Positions 18,978 through 27,926 of a stretch of 64,000 nt of DNA are shown here, piece after piece. The DNA lies in NCBI GenBank assembly GCA_965230415.1, contig CBDDKZ010000003.1, forward strand, positions 496,001-560,000. The letters run 5' to 3'. A program made the translations under genes and the position numbers. The notes below the pieces were generated by a model. The model searched no databases. It was not told the origin of the DNA and saw only the letters and a program-made list of their open reading frames with translations. This stretch comes from CBDDKZ01 sp965230415. GTDB lineage: Bacteria; Bacteroidota; Bacteroidia; Cytophagales; JAAEPT01. Numbering within the stretch: the stretch's first letter is position 1; every line of letters starts with the position of its first letter.

Positions 18978-19937
18978 TTAGTTTGCAAGCATGTCTTCTA
19001 ATTCATCCTTGTCTATATCCGGTTTCTTTAGAAATTGCCTGACTTGTTTATCCCAGCTATCTGAAAAATTCCGGGTTCCGATACTTTTGGTGAAGATTGC
19101 CGCTTTCGGTCTGTTGTCATAGGCCTCAATAAGAAGAGAGTTGATTCTATCAGTCGGAATGCTATGCTTCGTTTGAGATAAGGCCTTTTCAATATTCTTT
19201 CGTTTTTTTAAGTCCGGCTTGTCATTAATTTCCATAAAGGTGGAGAGTGCCAGGATTTCGGGTTTTATGCCCTCTTCTATATAAGCACTGAGTCTACAGT
19301 GGCCATCAAGAATGATGGTTGCATCTAAAGCACTAATGAACCAAACCAAAATAGGAGGGCACCTGTTTTCTTTTATTAGTTTTCGGTACCATTTAACTCT
19401 GCCTTCGTTTTTTGCCGGAGGAGCTTTCAAAGCCAATAATTGTCCTGTTCCACCGCTTCCTACCCAATCAATCCAGTGAGGGTTTTGGCGTTTGAAGGTG
19501 TCTTCTGGCCACGAAACGTTCCATTTGGGATTTGATTTAGTGTGTTGATTTTTTGTGTTTGCCGCGCTTAAACGCCAGGTTTGGTGAAATAACAAACTTT
19601 CTTTGGATTTCATTAACGCATTGGCGAAATGTTTGCTCCAGTGGCTTATCTTTTCAGAATTAGTAGTGTGTGATGTTGCCTCGATTTCCTGAGAGGTGAT
19701 AGGGGGGACGATCATTTCTTCGGGCTCCCACTTGTTCTCATTTCTTAAAAACCAAGCACCATACCAATCAGCTTCAACTTTTCCCCAGAAAAGAACATGC
19801 TTTGAGTTCTCTAGTCTAAATTTTCTGTTTACTCCTGATTTAAGTAATAACTTTGGTTTTGTATGCGAATGGACATGGAATTCCAAATAGGCCCAGTTGC
19901 CCATGTCATCATATTTGTCTTTCCAGAATAGCTCCAT
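18978..19937 (-). CDS. Protein with ParB/Srx-like nuclease fold domain
   Basis: 319 residues. The central-to-C-terminal part contains DATIILDGHCRLSAYIEEGI, which matches the ParB/sulfiredoxin-type nucleotide-binding motif (DGxxRxxA). It is followed by helices rich in Lys and Arg. The N-terminal ~130 residues hold a beta-rich segment with many Trp residues (WKDKYDDMGNWAYLEFHVHS, FWGKVEADWYGAWFL) with no match I know. It is not a chromosome-partitioning ParB: no partner ParA and no parS-binding HTH are visible. It sits 71 bases after a SUKH-like gene on the same strand, a possible effector-immunity or regulatory pair. Confidence 0.6.
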   Translation of the reverse strand: MELFWKDKYDDMGNWAYLEFHVHSHTKPKLLLKSGVNRKFRLENSKHVLFWGKVEADWYGAWFLRNENKWEPEEMIVPPITSQEIEATSHTTNSEKISHWSKHFANALMKSKESLLFHQTWRLSAANTKNQHTKSNPKWNVSWPEDTFKRQNPHWIDWVGSGGTGQLLALKAPPAKNEGRVKWYRKLIKENRCPPILVWFISALDATIILDGHCRLSAYIEEGIKPEILALSTFMEINDKPDLKKRKNIEKALSQTKHSIPTDRINSLLIEAYDNRPKAAIFTKSIGTRNFSDSWDKQVRQFLKKPDIDKDELEDMLAN

Positions 19938-20008
19938 TTTGTTATGCGGTATTTGTTGTTTTAGCCGAAGGAAACTATAAGCTTAACAAGCAGTGCAGCG
20001 AGCATACT

Positions 20009-20572
20009 CTATTCCATGGATTGGTAGTAGTCACTTTCCGAATAAAAGGCTTCTTTGATGGTATCTTCATCCATGTCCATCTCAACCTCTACTTCGTCCA
20101 AGTGGGTTAACTCCTCTAAGAAATCGTCTAATGAAGGGGAGAGTGGATGTATACCGTCCGCTATATTCGCATTGAGGTAGTTCCCTTCTTCAAAATAGCC
20201 TACGGGACACTTTTCATCGTCAAGTTTTACCACTATACAAAATTCAGATTGAAATCCACCTACAAAAATAGGGAGGTAATTACATGCTTTGTTCCAGTCA
20301 CCACTAGGACCTACAACGGCATCATCAAAACCCAAAAGCATATTATCCCACATCGGGGCTACTAAATGTAACCTAAAAGTGGAATCATCTTCCCAGCCTG
20401 GGAGTATTGTTCCTTCCGGGAAACACATACCATCATATTCGAATGCTTCTTCTGTTTCCCAAAAATCTTTGAGTCTTTTTGGTATTGCGGGCATAGCACC
20501 TTCTAATTCATACTTTTTCGAATGATTCTCTAAGGCTTTTAAAGCAAGTTCTTTTTTTGATTTTATGTCCAT
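20009..20572 (-). CDS. SMI1/KNR4 (SUKH)-like protein
   Basis: 187 residues. MPAIPKRLKDFWETEEAFEY near the start, LPIFVGGFQSEFCIVVKL in the middle, and PVGYFEEGN ... PLSPSLDDFLEEL near the end follow the SUKH arrangement seen in many immunity proteins against contact-dependent and polymorphic toxins. The assignment is by pattern only. The C-terminus is very acidic (VEMDMDEDTIKEAFYSESD). It is followed on the same strand by the ParB-like gene. Confidence 0.6.
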   Translation of the reverse strand: MDIKSKKELALKALENHSKKYELEGAMPAIPKRLKDFWETEEAFEYDGMCFPEGTILPGWEDDSTFRLHLVAPMWDNMLLGFDDAVVGPSGDWNKACNYLPIFVGGFQSEFCIVVKLDDEKCPVGYFEEGNYLNANIADGIHPLSPSLDDFLEELTHLDEVEVEMDMDEDTIKEAFYSESDYYQSME

Positions 20573-20594
20573 TTGTATGTGTTATCTGTGTTTT

Positions 20595-21914
20595 TTATTC
20601 GATGATTAATTGCTCTGTAAAAAGACCACCATTATTTGAGGTGATTTTAACTAAGTATATGCCCGGTGTTAAAGGAGAAATGTCAAGTGCCGGAGTGTCT
20701 TGCTTATTGAATTGTTGCTCTAAAACAAGTTCTCCGGACAAGGTCACTATTTCAACTTTAATAGCTCCTAGATGAGAAGAAGTGCTGATAACAATTTCTG
20801 TGTTTGCCGGATTTGGGAAAATTTGGAGCCTGGTTGCCTGTTCCTCTTTATGGTTAATAGAGGTCAATAAGCAGTTGTTTAGATGCCTGATAAGAAATTG
20901 GCCTCCTGTTTCACCTTGAGTGGTGTTGATACTAAGTCCTGTAATATCAGCTTTTAGCTCCGGGAGATTAGCTGTTGCTGCAGCATCGTGAAGTGTTTTA
21001 GCATGCAAATAATGGTGGTAGATATCATCACCAGGATGTGTGGCGCTGCTATTGTTTTTGATATAAAGAGGAGGATCGTCGTGTGAAAGGTAGTACAACA
21101 TGTCCACCTCTCGACGGTATTGAACAAGTTTGGTATCATGTAAAATGTGGTAGTTAGAATCGAGCCCTCCATAAAAATTGGAATATATGGGGAATCCTAA
21201 GACGTTTACCATACTGTCAATGGTAAAGTTTGTGCCATTTCCATCAAAATTATTATAAACTTCAGATTCCCATTTGTACAAATCATATGTAGCCTGGCTA
21301 ATAACAGTTTCTACAGCGCAAACCCTTGTTGATTCATGTTCGACCGGGTCTGGTGAGTCGGGATCTGCCATGTCCGGGCGTACAGCGAGCCAGAGGCAAG
21401 TTCCCGCGCCTGCAGAAATACCTGATAAGGCAATTTTTGAAGCATCAATAAATAAATCAGTGGCATGATGGCGTATAAATTGCAGAGCCCTTTTTGAATC
21501 GTTTAAGCTTTTTAGTACTCCGACTGTATCTTGTTCAGTCGTCGACAGCAGCCTATATCCGATACTGGCAAAAGCGATGCCCTGGTCGAGGTAAGACTTG
21601 ATTGTTGCTTGCCCCACAGAGGTGTTTGTTACTATATCTCTTGATCCGCTGGTAAATCCGCCGCCATGAATAAAGATAACGAGTGGGTAGGAGGCTGTTG
21701 AATCGGGGAGGAAAATATGAAAAGCCTGCCTGGTGGGATCTTCATCGTCATAGGTTATATCAAGTGCCTGAATGGGGTTAGCACTAGTTATGTTATAATT
21801 ACTGGGGATGGGAGAAAATTGAGGCGTTATTTGCGCCACTGCCGACATTATACATGTAGTTAATAGGAGCAAAAGCAGTAAGTAGTTTAAAAAGTGTCTC
21901 TTCATTCCTTTCAA
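20595..21914 (-). CDS. Secreted alpha/beta-hydrolase (carboxylesterase) with T9SS sorting domain
   Basis: 439 residues. It has a signal peptide (about residues 1-28), HGGGF at 83-87 and GISAG at 165-169 (Ser167). The catalytic domain is closely similar to the 3394-4425 hydrolase, sharing the ALQFIRHHA and ALSGxSAGAGT blocks. Unlike that paralogue, it continues through a linker into a type A T9SS sorting domain (LQIFPNPANTEIVISTSSH ... GIYLVKITSNNGG). It should therefore reach the cell surface or medium, whereas the paralogue stays in the periplasm. Substrate unknown; likely an ester of a plant or algal polymer or lipid. Confidence 0.88.
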   Translation of the reverse strand: MKGMKRHFLNYLLLLLLLTTCIMSAVAQITPQFSPIPSNYNITSANPIQALDITYDDEDPTRQAFHIFLPDSTASYPLVIFIHGGGFTSGSRDIVTNTSVGQATIKSYLDQGIAFASIGYRLLSTTEQDTVGVLKSLNDSKRALQFIRHHATDLFIDASKIALSGISAGAGTCLWLAVRPDMADPDSPDPVEHESTRVCAVETVISQATYDLYKWESEVYNNFDGNGTNFTIDSMVNVLGFPIYSNFYGGLDSNYHILHDTKLVQYRREVDMLYYLSHDDPPLYIKNNSSATHPGDDIYHHYLHAKTLHDAAATANLPELKADITGLSINTTQGETGGQFLIRHLNNCLLTSINHKEEQATRLQIFPNPANTEIVISTSSHLGAIKVEIVTLSGELVLEQQFNKQDTPALDISPLTPGIYLVKITSNNGGLFTEQLIIE

Positions 21915-21948
21915 TTATTTTGTGTTACATGTAGTATTAACCTACTAA

Positions 21949-22443
21949 TTAGACTCCCAGTTCGTCAGCCAGGTCACTATATTTTTCCAGATAGCCAGGT
22001 TCTGAGCGGTACTTCGATAATCCTACCGAGTCAAACTCATCCATTCCATTAATACAGTCAACCCCCATAAAGGCCAAGGCCTGATTAATTGTTGTTATTC
22101 CCGGATCAACTAAAAGGTCATTTTTATAGACATTGACATATTGATTTCCTATTCCACCAAAATAATCGGTAGCCAGTACGGTGTAAATAGGTGCCTGATC
22201 AATTGAAATGCGGTTAACTAACTCACTAATTGCCATTTCGATAGGGTATAAGGCGTAATCAACTCCATTGTTATCCAACATTCCTTTTGTTCCGAGTTTG
22301 GCTTGCCAGTATGCTGAATAGTAAAGATTGACAGGAAACATTGTAAGATCGAAGCTCAGATGAATTCCTATTAAATCGTATGCTTTGGATTTAGACTCCT
22401 TGTATTCCCCTTTGAGGATTATCGCTGTTATATTATGTCCCAT
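21949..22443 (-). CDS. Hypothetical protein, 164 aa
   Basis: A soluble mixed alpha/beta protein (MGHNITAIILKGEYKESKSK ... TVLATDYFGGIGNQYVNVYK ... INQALAFMGVDCINGMDEFD). The YFGGIGNQ turn and the hydrophobic strand before it suggest a compact enzyme-like or binding fold. Family not recognised. It lies upstream of the T9SS esterase with a 34-base gap, possibly co-transcribed. Confidence 0.65.
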   Translation of the reverse strand: MGHNITAIILKGEYKESKSKAYDLIGIHLSFDLTMFPVNLYYSAYWQAKLGTKGMLDNNGVDYALYPIEMAISELVNRISIDQAPIYTVLATDYFGGIGNQYVNVYKNDLLVDPGITTINQALAFMGVDCINGMDEFDSVGLSKYRSEPGYLEKYSDLADELGV

Positions 22444-22598
22444 TGAGATTTACTACTTAGTTTTTGGGTTTCATATAATCATCAAAATTACTGTATTCGT
22501 CCAGGTTTTCTTCCAGTATTTTTCGGTATTCATGAAACAAAGTAATCTACGACCGGTGCTTTTCCAAACCATAGAGCTCGGGGGCTCAATGACGGCAT

Positions 22599-23804
22599 TT
22601 AACTTTTCATTGTTACGATATTTTTAGGCCAGGGGTCGGTGAATTCATGACCTTCTCTCCAGCGTTTTATTTCATCTTCGCTAAGAAAACAAGATTTGAG
22701 TGCGTCCGTAAATCGATCGACATGGGCGTGATCTCCAATGACTGTCAGGTCACATTTGCGATCTCCAAAACGCCCAGTTTCGTTCGCTAATAGTTCATTG
22801 AGCTGCTTTTTTTCAAATTCTAAAATACCGCTGTCCTTATCTTCAAGAATGCCTGCTCGCCATGATCCGATCATTTCCAGGCTGATGCTGCCGGCTGCCT
22901 GATTCCAGAGCAGCGACAATTTATCACGACTTGCCAGCCAGAAAAAGCCCTTGCTGCGATATATTCGCTGGTCAAGGTATTGATGACATACGTCCCAGAG
23001 ACGTTGGGGATGAAACGGACGATCATCATTTATAACTCTGGTCGCCAAATCGTAAGGTCTGTCTGCATTTTCTTCCGCTTCCAACACCGGGTTTAGTTCA
23101 TCTACCAGGCGTGCTATTCTATTGTAATCGTAATCTTCCAGTTCAAACAAAGACTCGATTTTGAGTTTACCAAAGAGGACAGAATGTGTAGTGGTATAGG
23201 GGTTAATAGCTTGAATGTAAGTGGCGATATGAGGAAGCTTCGCCTCTTCAATGCGATCGGCTTTGGTGAGTAGGAGGTGACTGCAAAACAGGATCTGTTC
23301 CACGAGCAGGTTCACTGTATTTCGTTTGCCCTGAGCCATATTTTGCTGCATTTGTGGCACCAGGTTTTTTCCATACTCATAGTCGTGAGCAAGCATTAAG
23401 CTATCTACCAAAACAAATACTCCGGTAAGTCTGACCTGCACATGATCGTTAAAATAGCTGACCAGAGGCATTGGGTGGCAGCTTCCTGAGGTTTCAATGA
23501 TGATCAATTCCGGGTTTTGATTTGATAGTAGCTTTTCAAGTGCCATGTCAAGTTTTTCAAGCCCCTTTTTACTACTTAATACACAGGAGTTAATGGATTC
23601 CAGAATGTGGCGGTTGTGTTCGACAGATTCAGCGGAGCCAATCAATTCCCCATCTACATCAAGTTCACTCATGTCGTTAACTATTGCACATACCGGAATG
23701 TTTTTCTTCTTTGATTGTGAAAGTAATTTTCTAAAGAGTGTTGTTTTACCTGACCCAAGGAATCCATTAAGGATAACTACAGGGGTTTTAATAGATGTGC
23801 TCAT
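22599..23804 (-). CDS. COG0523 (CobW/ZigA-type) GTPase lacking the CxCC metal motif
   Basis: 401 residues. P-loop GFLGSGKT at 14-21, the NDMSELDVDGELI block typical of the ZigA/YciC clade, ETSGSCHP as switch region, LTKAD in the base-recognition position, and a CobW_C domain ending CFLSEDEIKRW ... FTDPWP. These proteins are GTP-dependent metal chaperones, often made under zinc starvation. The conserved GCICC loop is replaced by SCVLSS (Cys74 only), so the usual internal metal site is missing. No Zur-box was identified upstream. Confidence 0.85.
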   Translation of the reverse strand: MSTSIKTPVVILNGFLGSGKTTLFRKLLSQSKKKNIPVCAIVNDMSELDVDGELIGSAESVEHNRHILESINSCVLSSKKGLEKLDMALEKLLSNQNPELIIIETSGSCHPMPLVSYFNDHVQVRLTGVFVLVDSLMLAHDYEYGKNLVPQMQQNMAQGKRNTVNLLVEQILFCSHLLLTKADRIEEAKLPHIATYIQAINPYTTTHSVLFGKLKIESLFELEDYDYNRIARLVDELNPVLEAEENADRPYDLATRVINDDRPFHPQRLWDVCHQYLDQRIYRSKGFFWLASRDKLSLLWNQAAGSISLEMIGSWRAGILEDKDSGILEFEKKQLNELLANETGRFGDRKCDLTVIGDHAHVDRFTDALKSCFLSEDEIKRWREGHEFTDPWPKNIVTMKS

Positions 23805-24202
23805 TGATACTTGTTCAGACGAATTAATGATTAGCTATTTCTCGTTGAGAACTAAGATTTAAAATTAGCCACTACAGCTCACCAAATCAATAGCCACTTC
23901 CAAAATAATGAAGTATTTCTTTAGTAGAATAGCTAACACCGATTCAAGTACGGTTGGTTCGCTGTATTTTCAGTTTTACCATATTATTTACCGATGCACA
24001 TGTACGTTGTTATGGCTGGTTTATAGGTGTCATCGGGAATAAGCACTTTTAGCTTCATTTTCGCCCGTATTAGCGCATTGCGTCGGACTAATTTAAAAGT
24101 AGATAAAGGTTTTCACTGGAGGAAAGCCTAGTTTAACACTTACCTCTTTAGTTGTTTGGTCTCGTAAAATGAGTGAGCGTTAATTAGCTCATTTGGAAAG
24201 CC
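23805..24202. other. Intergenic region, nothing recognised
   Basis: 398 bases between the COG0523 GTPase start and the MsrB stop. No coding frame, RNA or strong repeat seen. Confidence 0.4.
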
Positions 24203-24733
24203 TTAATTGCCATATTTATCTTGCCATTCTTTTACTATTTTGGGTAATTCTTCTCCTTCTGCTACAAATAGGAGTGAAGCAGAGTTCATGCAATAGCGTA
24301 GCCCTGTAGGCGGTGGACCATCATTAAATACATGGCCAAGGTGCGAGCCACTTCCACTATCCACTACTTCCGTGCGAACCATACCATGACTTTTGTCTAC
24401 CAACTCTTTGACGGCATTTTCATCAATAGGTTTGTAAAAGCTGGGCCAGCCAGTACCGGATTTAAACTTATGCTCGGAGCTGAATAAAGGCTGGCCGGTA
24501 GCTGCCGAGTAATAGGTTCCTTTTTTCTTATTATCCCAATAGGTTCCTGAAAAAGCATGTTCCGTGCCCTTCTGACGTAGTATATAAAATTGCTTGTCAG
24601 AAAGGATTTTCTTCCATTCAGCATCCGTTTTTTGAATGGGGTAGGAGTGATTTTCGGCTTTTGACTGAGGTTTTGTCTGGCAAGCTCCGGTTAAAACTGC
24701 AAAGCTCATCATTAAGAAAAGTGATAATCGCAT
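24203..24733 (-). CDS. msrB: Peptide-methionine (R)-S-oxide reductase MsrB, lipoprotein form
   Basis: 176 residues. The lipobox LTGAC (Cys18) suggests export and lipid anchoring. The MsrB domain spans ~34-170: GTEHAFSGTYWDN, SGTGWPSFYKP, GSHLGHVFNDGP, and the catalytic RYCMNSASL (Cys148). The two zinc-binding CxxC pairs of many MsrBs are absent (YYSAATGQP and SGSGSHLG in their places), so this is the zinc-free type. It repairs methionine-R-sulfoxide in envelope proteins. It stands alone. Confidence 0.93.
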   Translation of the reverse strand: MRLSLFLMMSFAVLTGACQTKPQSKAENHSYPIQKTDAEWKKILSDKQFYILRQKGTEHAFSGTYWDNKKKGTYYSAATGQPLFSSEHKFKSGTGWPSFYKPIDENAVKELVDKSHGMVRTEVVDSGSGSHLGHVFNDGPPPTGLRYCMNSASLLFVAEGEELPKIVKEWQDKYGN

Positions 24734-24923
24734 GATTTTTTTCTTTTAGTTACCATAAAGTTAAGGCATTATACCTTTTTTACAATGTCGTCAATTTACC
24801 ATATTCATTTTTCTTGAATTGGATAATATGATATCCCTTAACCCAATCAATGTGATTTTTACTATTAAAAGTGAATTTTCGTTGTGCCACTACATTAATT
24901 TATTAAAGTAGGGAGCGCGACAC

Positions 24924-25313
24924 CTATTTTTTAAGATCGTTAAATACCTCATAATATTGAATTGTCATTGTTTCTTCATCCATTGTATTAGAAATGGGTA
25001 CTAAAATGTCACTTTCAATCGCATTTTTGGATGCGATTCTGGCTGAATTCATATCTGTCCAGTATACGATGTCCATGAATACGCCATCTGCTGCTAAAGC
25101 TGTTTTTCGCGCAATAAACCCCGTTTGCTTTTCGAAAAAAACATTTAGGCTAATTATTGCGCTCTTTGCGTCTTCTAAATGCATACCTTTTTTAGGCTTC
25201 CCTTTTATCACTTCTACAATTTTTGCCTTTTCCATTTTACTATTCCTATTTGTGTTTTTTTGATTACAGGCAGTAATAAAAAAAACAATAACTCCCATGA
25301 TTAATTTGTTCAT
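24924..25313 (-). CDS. Small lipoprotein with antibiotic-monooxygenase-like domain
   Basis: 129 residues. A signal with Cys in FFITACNQKN suggests a lipoprotein. The remaining ~95 residues (IVEVIKGKPKKGMHLEDAKS ... FIARKTALAADGVFMDIVYW ... IQYYEVFNDL) look like a dimeric alpha/beta-barrel (ABM-like) domain. It lies 36 bases after the WYL regulator gene, with which it is probably co-transcribed. Confidence 0.75.
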   Translation of the reverse strand: MNKLIMGVIVFFITACNQKNTNRNSKMEKAKIVEVIKGKPKKGMHLEDAKSAIISLNVFFEKQTGFIARKTALAADGVFMDIVYWTDMNSARIASKNAIESDILVPISNTMDEETMTIQYYEVFNDLKK

Positions 25314-25349
25314 GGAGTAAATCTAAAAACAAGAAGTGACAAGGGTATG

Positions 25350-26036
25350 TCAACTAGGAGGGGCGTCTTCACAATATTTTTTTAAATCGAAATCAATATT
25401 GGCTTTGAAAGGTAGCTCGGTCACCGTTAATGAAGAAATTCGGTCTAAGCGAAATTCTCTTAAATTTTCTCGCAGTTGGCAAAAAGCAATGAGAACCCAC
25501 GAATTATTGGTGAAATAAACGGCCATAGGCTCTATGCTACGCGTAGTAATCTGATTTTTATATAACGAATGATACTTGATACTTATGGTTTTTAGGCCGA
25601 TGATTGAATTTTGAATGTCGGACAGCCACCTACTTTCATGAACCACTCCTGCCACGAAGTTTCGGGTTCGCTCTTCAATAACTTGTACGTTTTCTCGCTG
25701 GAAGTTTTTAAGTACGGACTTGATTTTGAATAGCATTGATTCAAAATTTTTGGAAAGAGATGTGTCACCCTGACGGTTGATGAACTGTTCTGAGGTTATT
25801 AAGGCATTGATTTCTTCATTAGTTAGGGCGATAGGAGGGAGCCTGTACCCATCTATTATGTAGTAGCCAACACCATTTTCCGATCCAATGGGTACTCCCG
25901 CATTTTGCAATGTTTTAATGTCTCTATAAACTGTTCTCAAACTGATTTCAAAATGGTCGGCAATCTCTTTAGCTGTTACAATTTTTTTTGATTGCAATTG
26001 AATTAAAATTGATGAAATGCGTGTAAGTCGGTTCAA
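25350..26036 (-). CDS. YafY-type HTH/WYL-domain transcriptional regulator
   Basis: 228 residues. The N-terminal winged helix (residues 1-60: TAKEIADHFEISLRTVYRDI, then LQNAGVPIGSENGVGYYIID) is followed by a WYL ligand-binding domain (ISIKYHSLYKNQITTRSIEP ... WVLIAFCQLRENLREFRLDR). The start codon is TTG at 26036: an in-frame stop lies five codons upstream and the next ATG would delete the HTH. It probably controls the adjacent lipoprotein gene and itself. Confidence 0.88.
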   Translation of the reverse strand: MNRLTRISSILIQLQSKKIVTAKEIADHFEISLRTVYRDIKTLQNAGVPIGSENGVGYYIIDGYRLPPIALTNEEINALITSEQFINRQGDTSLSKNFESMLFKIKSVLKNFQRENVQVIEERTRNFVAGVVHESRWLSDIQNSIIGLKTISIKYHSLYKNQITTRSIEPMAVYFTNNSWVLIAFCQLRENLREFRLDRISSLTVTELPFKANIDFDLKKYCEDAPPS

Positions 26037-26425
26037 TTTTCGAAATTAAATGGGTAAAACACAGACATAAGTTCTATGAAGTCTTTGTTCTCAATATACC
26101 ATCTTTTGATAACTATTGAAACAGACTCCTTGTTTCGCTGTTTGTGTGTCGCCACTGTTTTTTCAAAGCCTTTATATATAGGATGAATGGTGATGCTGGT
26201 AACTAGATAAGGGTAAGTTTAGTGGTTTTTGTGTTTAATAAATTGTCTCAAAACGTAAGTCGATACGCGATTGCCGATAGCGCGTTTTTCTTTGAAAATA
26301 ATTGGAAATTTGTCATATTAACCGGCCAGTAGTAGGTTTTGAATTGATGGTTTTAATCTTAAACCAAAGGGATGTTTAACAGGCAATAATGGATTGATGC
26401 CTTTTCAACTCTAGAACAAATAACT
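26037..26425. other. Intergenic region between divergent genes, nothing specific recognised
   Basis: 389 bases between the WYL regulator (minus) and the S41 gene (plus). It should hold both promoters; I could not assign boxes with confidence. Confidence 0.4.
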
Positions 26426-27790
26426 ATGAAACTACATTTCGGTACCCTATTTTTATTGATTGTAAATAGCTGTATTGCACAATTCCTTTCAATCAATGAA
26501 CAAAAAAAGGATTTAAAACAATTCCAGGAAGAACTCTATGCTGTTCATCCCGCACTTTTTCGTTTTGCCGACAAAACAGCGTTTGATTCACTCTTCAAAA
26601 GCATTGAAAATGAGTTAAGTGATTCTGCTACTGTATATGAGTTCAGTGAAAGAATAGCACCTGTATTCGTACTTATTAAGGATGTACGAACAAGTCAACG
26701 CGTTTTAAAAGCGAAGCCCAACAAGCTCCAAATACCGCTGGACGTAAAAATTATTGCCAATCAGCTCTATGTGAAAAATAACATTTGTTCAAGCCCTCAA
26801 ATCAAAAGAGGGTATCTGATAGAATCCATTAACGATGAGTCGAGTGAGGTTATTCTCTCAAAACTAAAAAAACAAGTAAGTACCGATGCTAACATTCAGA
26901 CGACAAAAATCAAGTTGATAGAAGAGCGGTTCAGACGTTATTATAGTGCGAATGGATCGAAGGAAGTTTCGATAAAATTTAATACCGGTTCGGAATCACT
27001 GTCTACCACTATTGAATTAATGGATCCTGAGAAAATTAAATCTATGAGCATATTGCAAGGGTATCATAAAGAGAGTATACATACTGCACCTTATTACCAT
27101 TGTGACATTCAGGACGGTGTCGGGTATCTCACCATTTCTTTTTTTGCACTCATCAAATGGGATGTATTTACTTCATTTTTGGATGAGTTTATTGCGAAAC
27201 TTAACGAAGAAAACATTAAAGATTTGATTATTGATTTAAGATGGAATATAGGTGGTTCCAGAGGCTATCCGATTTACCTCTATTCCAAGCTAACTGATAA
27301 ACCTTTTCACTATGTGAAACATTTAATCACCAGGCAGGCAACAATCGATGTTAAAATGCCTCAAGACTCCACAAAAAACTACCAACATTTAAAAGATGAT
27401 ATCTATAAAGTTACAGATGGATTTGAAGGAGCAGGATTGCATGCACCACATGCCTCCAATTATAAAGGGAACATTTACTTGTTGGTAAATGGTTTGACGT
27501 CACAAGTTGCGTCTCTTATGAAATCTAATAACAGAGGAGTGATAATTGGAGAGGAGACAGGTGGCCTTTATGCTGGTCAAATGGGGGAAGGTTACAGTAA
27601 TTTTAAGCTTCAATTCTCGAAAATTCTTATCCAAATCCCCAGGTATCGTGTCGTTCTGGCTACAGACCCCTCAAAGAACCCTGCCAACAGAGGTACGCTT
27701 CCGAACGTCGAAATTAAAGAAACCATTGACAGTTTCTTAAACGGTGAAGATTTGTATATCAAGAAAGCCCTTGAACTAATTACAAAATAA
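26426..27790 (+). CDS. Exported S41-family peptidase-like protein
   Basis: 454 residues with a signal peptide (to about CIAQ, residue 19). The C-terminal half has the S41/tail-specific protease fold: VGYLTISFFALIKWD, DLIIDLRWNIGG, YLLVNGLTSQVASLMKS and GVIIGEETGG. The middle includes a PDZ-like segment (RGYLIESINDESSEVILSKL). The nucleophile is uncertain. Ser359 fits if one residue is gapped; an ungapped alignment to the usual SxSAAE block places Gln360 there. It may be a carbohydrate- or lipid-associated homologue rather than an active protease. One of few native plus-strand genes. Confidence 0.8.
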   Translation: MKLHFGTLFLLIVNSCIAQFLSINEQKKDLKQFQEELYAVHPALFRFADKTAFDSLFKSIENELSDSATVYEFSERIAPVFVLIKDVRTSQRVLKAKPNKLQIPLDVKIIANQLYVKNNICSSPQIKRGYLIESINDESSEVILSKLKKQVSTDANIQTTKIKLIEERFRRYYSANGSKEVSIKFNTGSESLSTTIELMDPEKIKSMSILQGYHKESIHTAPYYHCDIQDGVGYLTISFFALIKWDVFTSFLDEFIAKLNEENIKDLIIDLRWNIGGSRGYPIYLYSKLTDKPFHYVKHLITRQATIDVKMPQDSTKNYQHLKDDIYKVTDGFEGAGLHAPHASNYKGNIYLLVNGLTSQVASLMKSNNRGVIIGEETGGLYAGQMGEGYSNFKLQFSKILIQIPRYRVVLATDPSKNPANRGTLPNVEIKETIDSFLNGEDLYIKKALELITK

Positions 27791-27926
27791 GAAAGATACA
27801 TCAGGCACGCAGAAGCTATAAAGTTAGTAGCGACTTAAAAGTAGTTCGCTTTCAAATCGCTACTCAATTGCTGAATTGATTCAACCTTCCAATATCGCTA
27901 AAGTTTGCGCTTACTTTTATACGATG

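Noticed and set aside
18978..19937. Chromosome partitioning parB
   Set aside because: No ParA neighbour, no parS-binding helix-turn-helix and a different N-terminus; only the small DGxxR motif is shared.
27827..27866. AGTAGCGA ... TCGCTACT inverted repeat between convergent genes as a bidirectional terminator
   Set aside because: The loop is 24 bases and there is no adjacent T- or A-run, so it is too weak to call.
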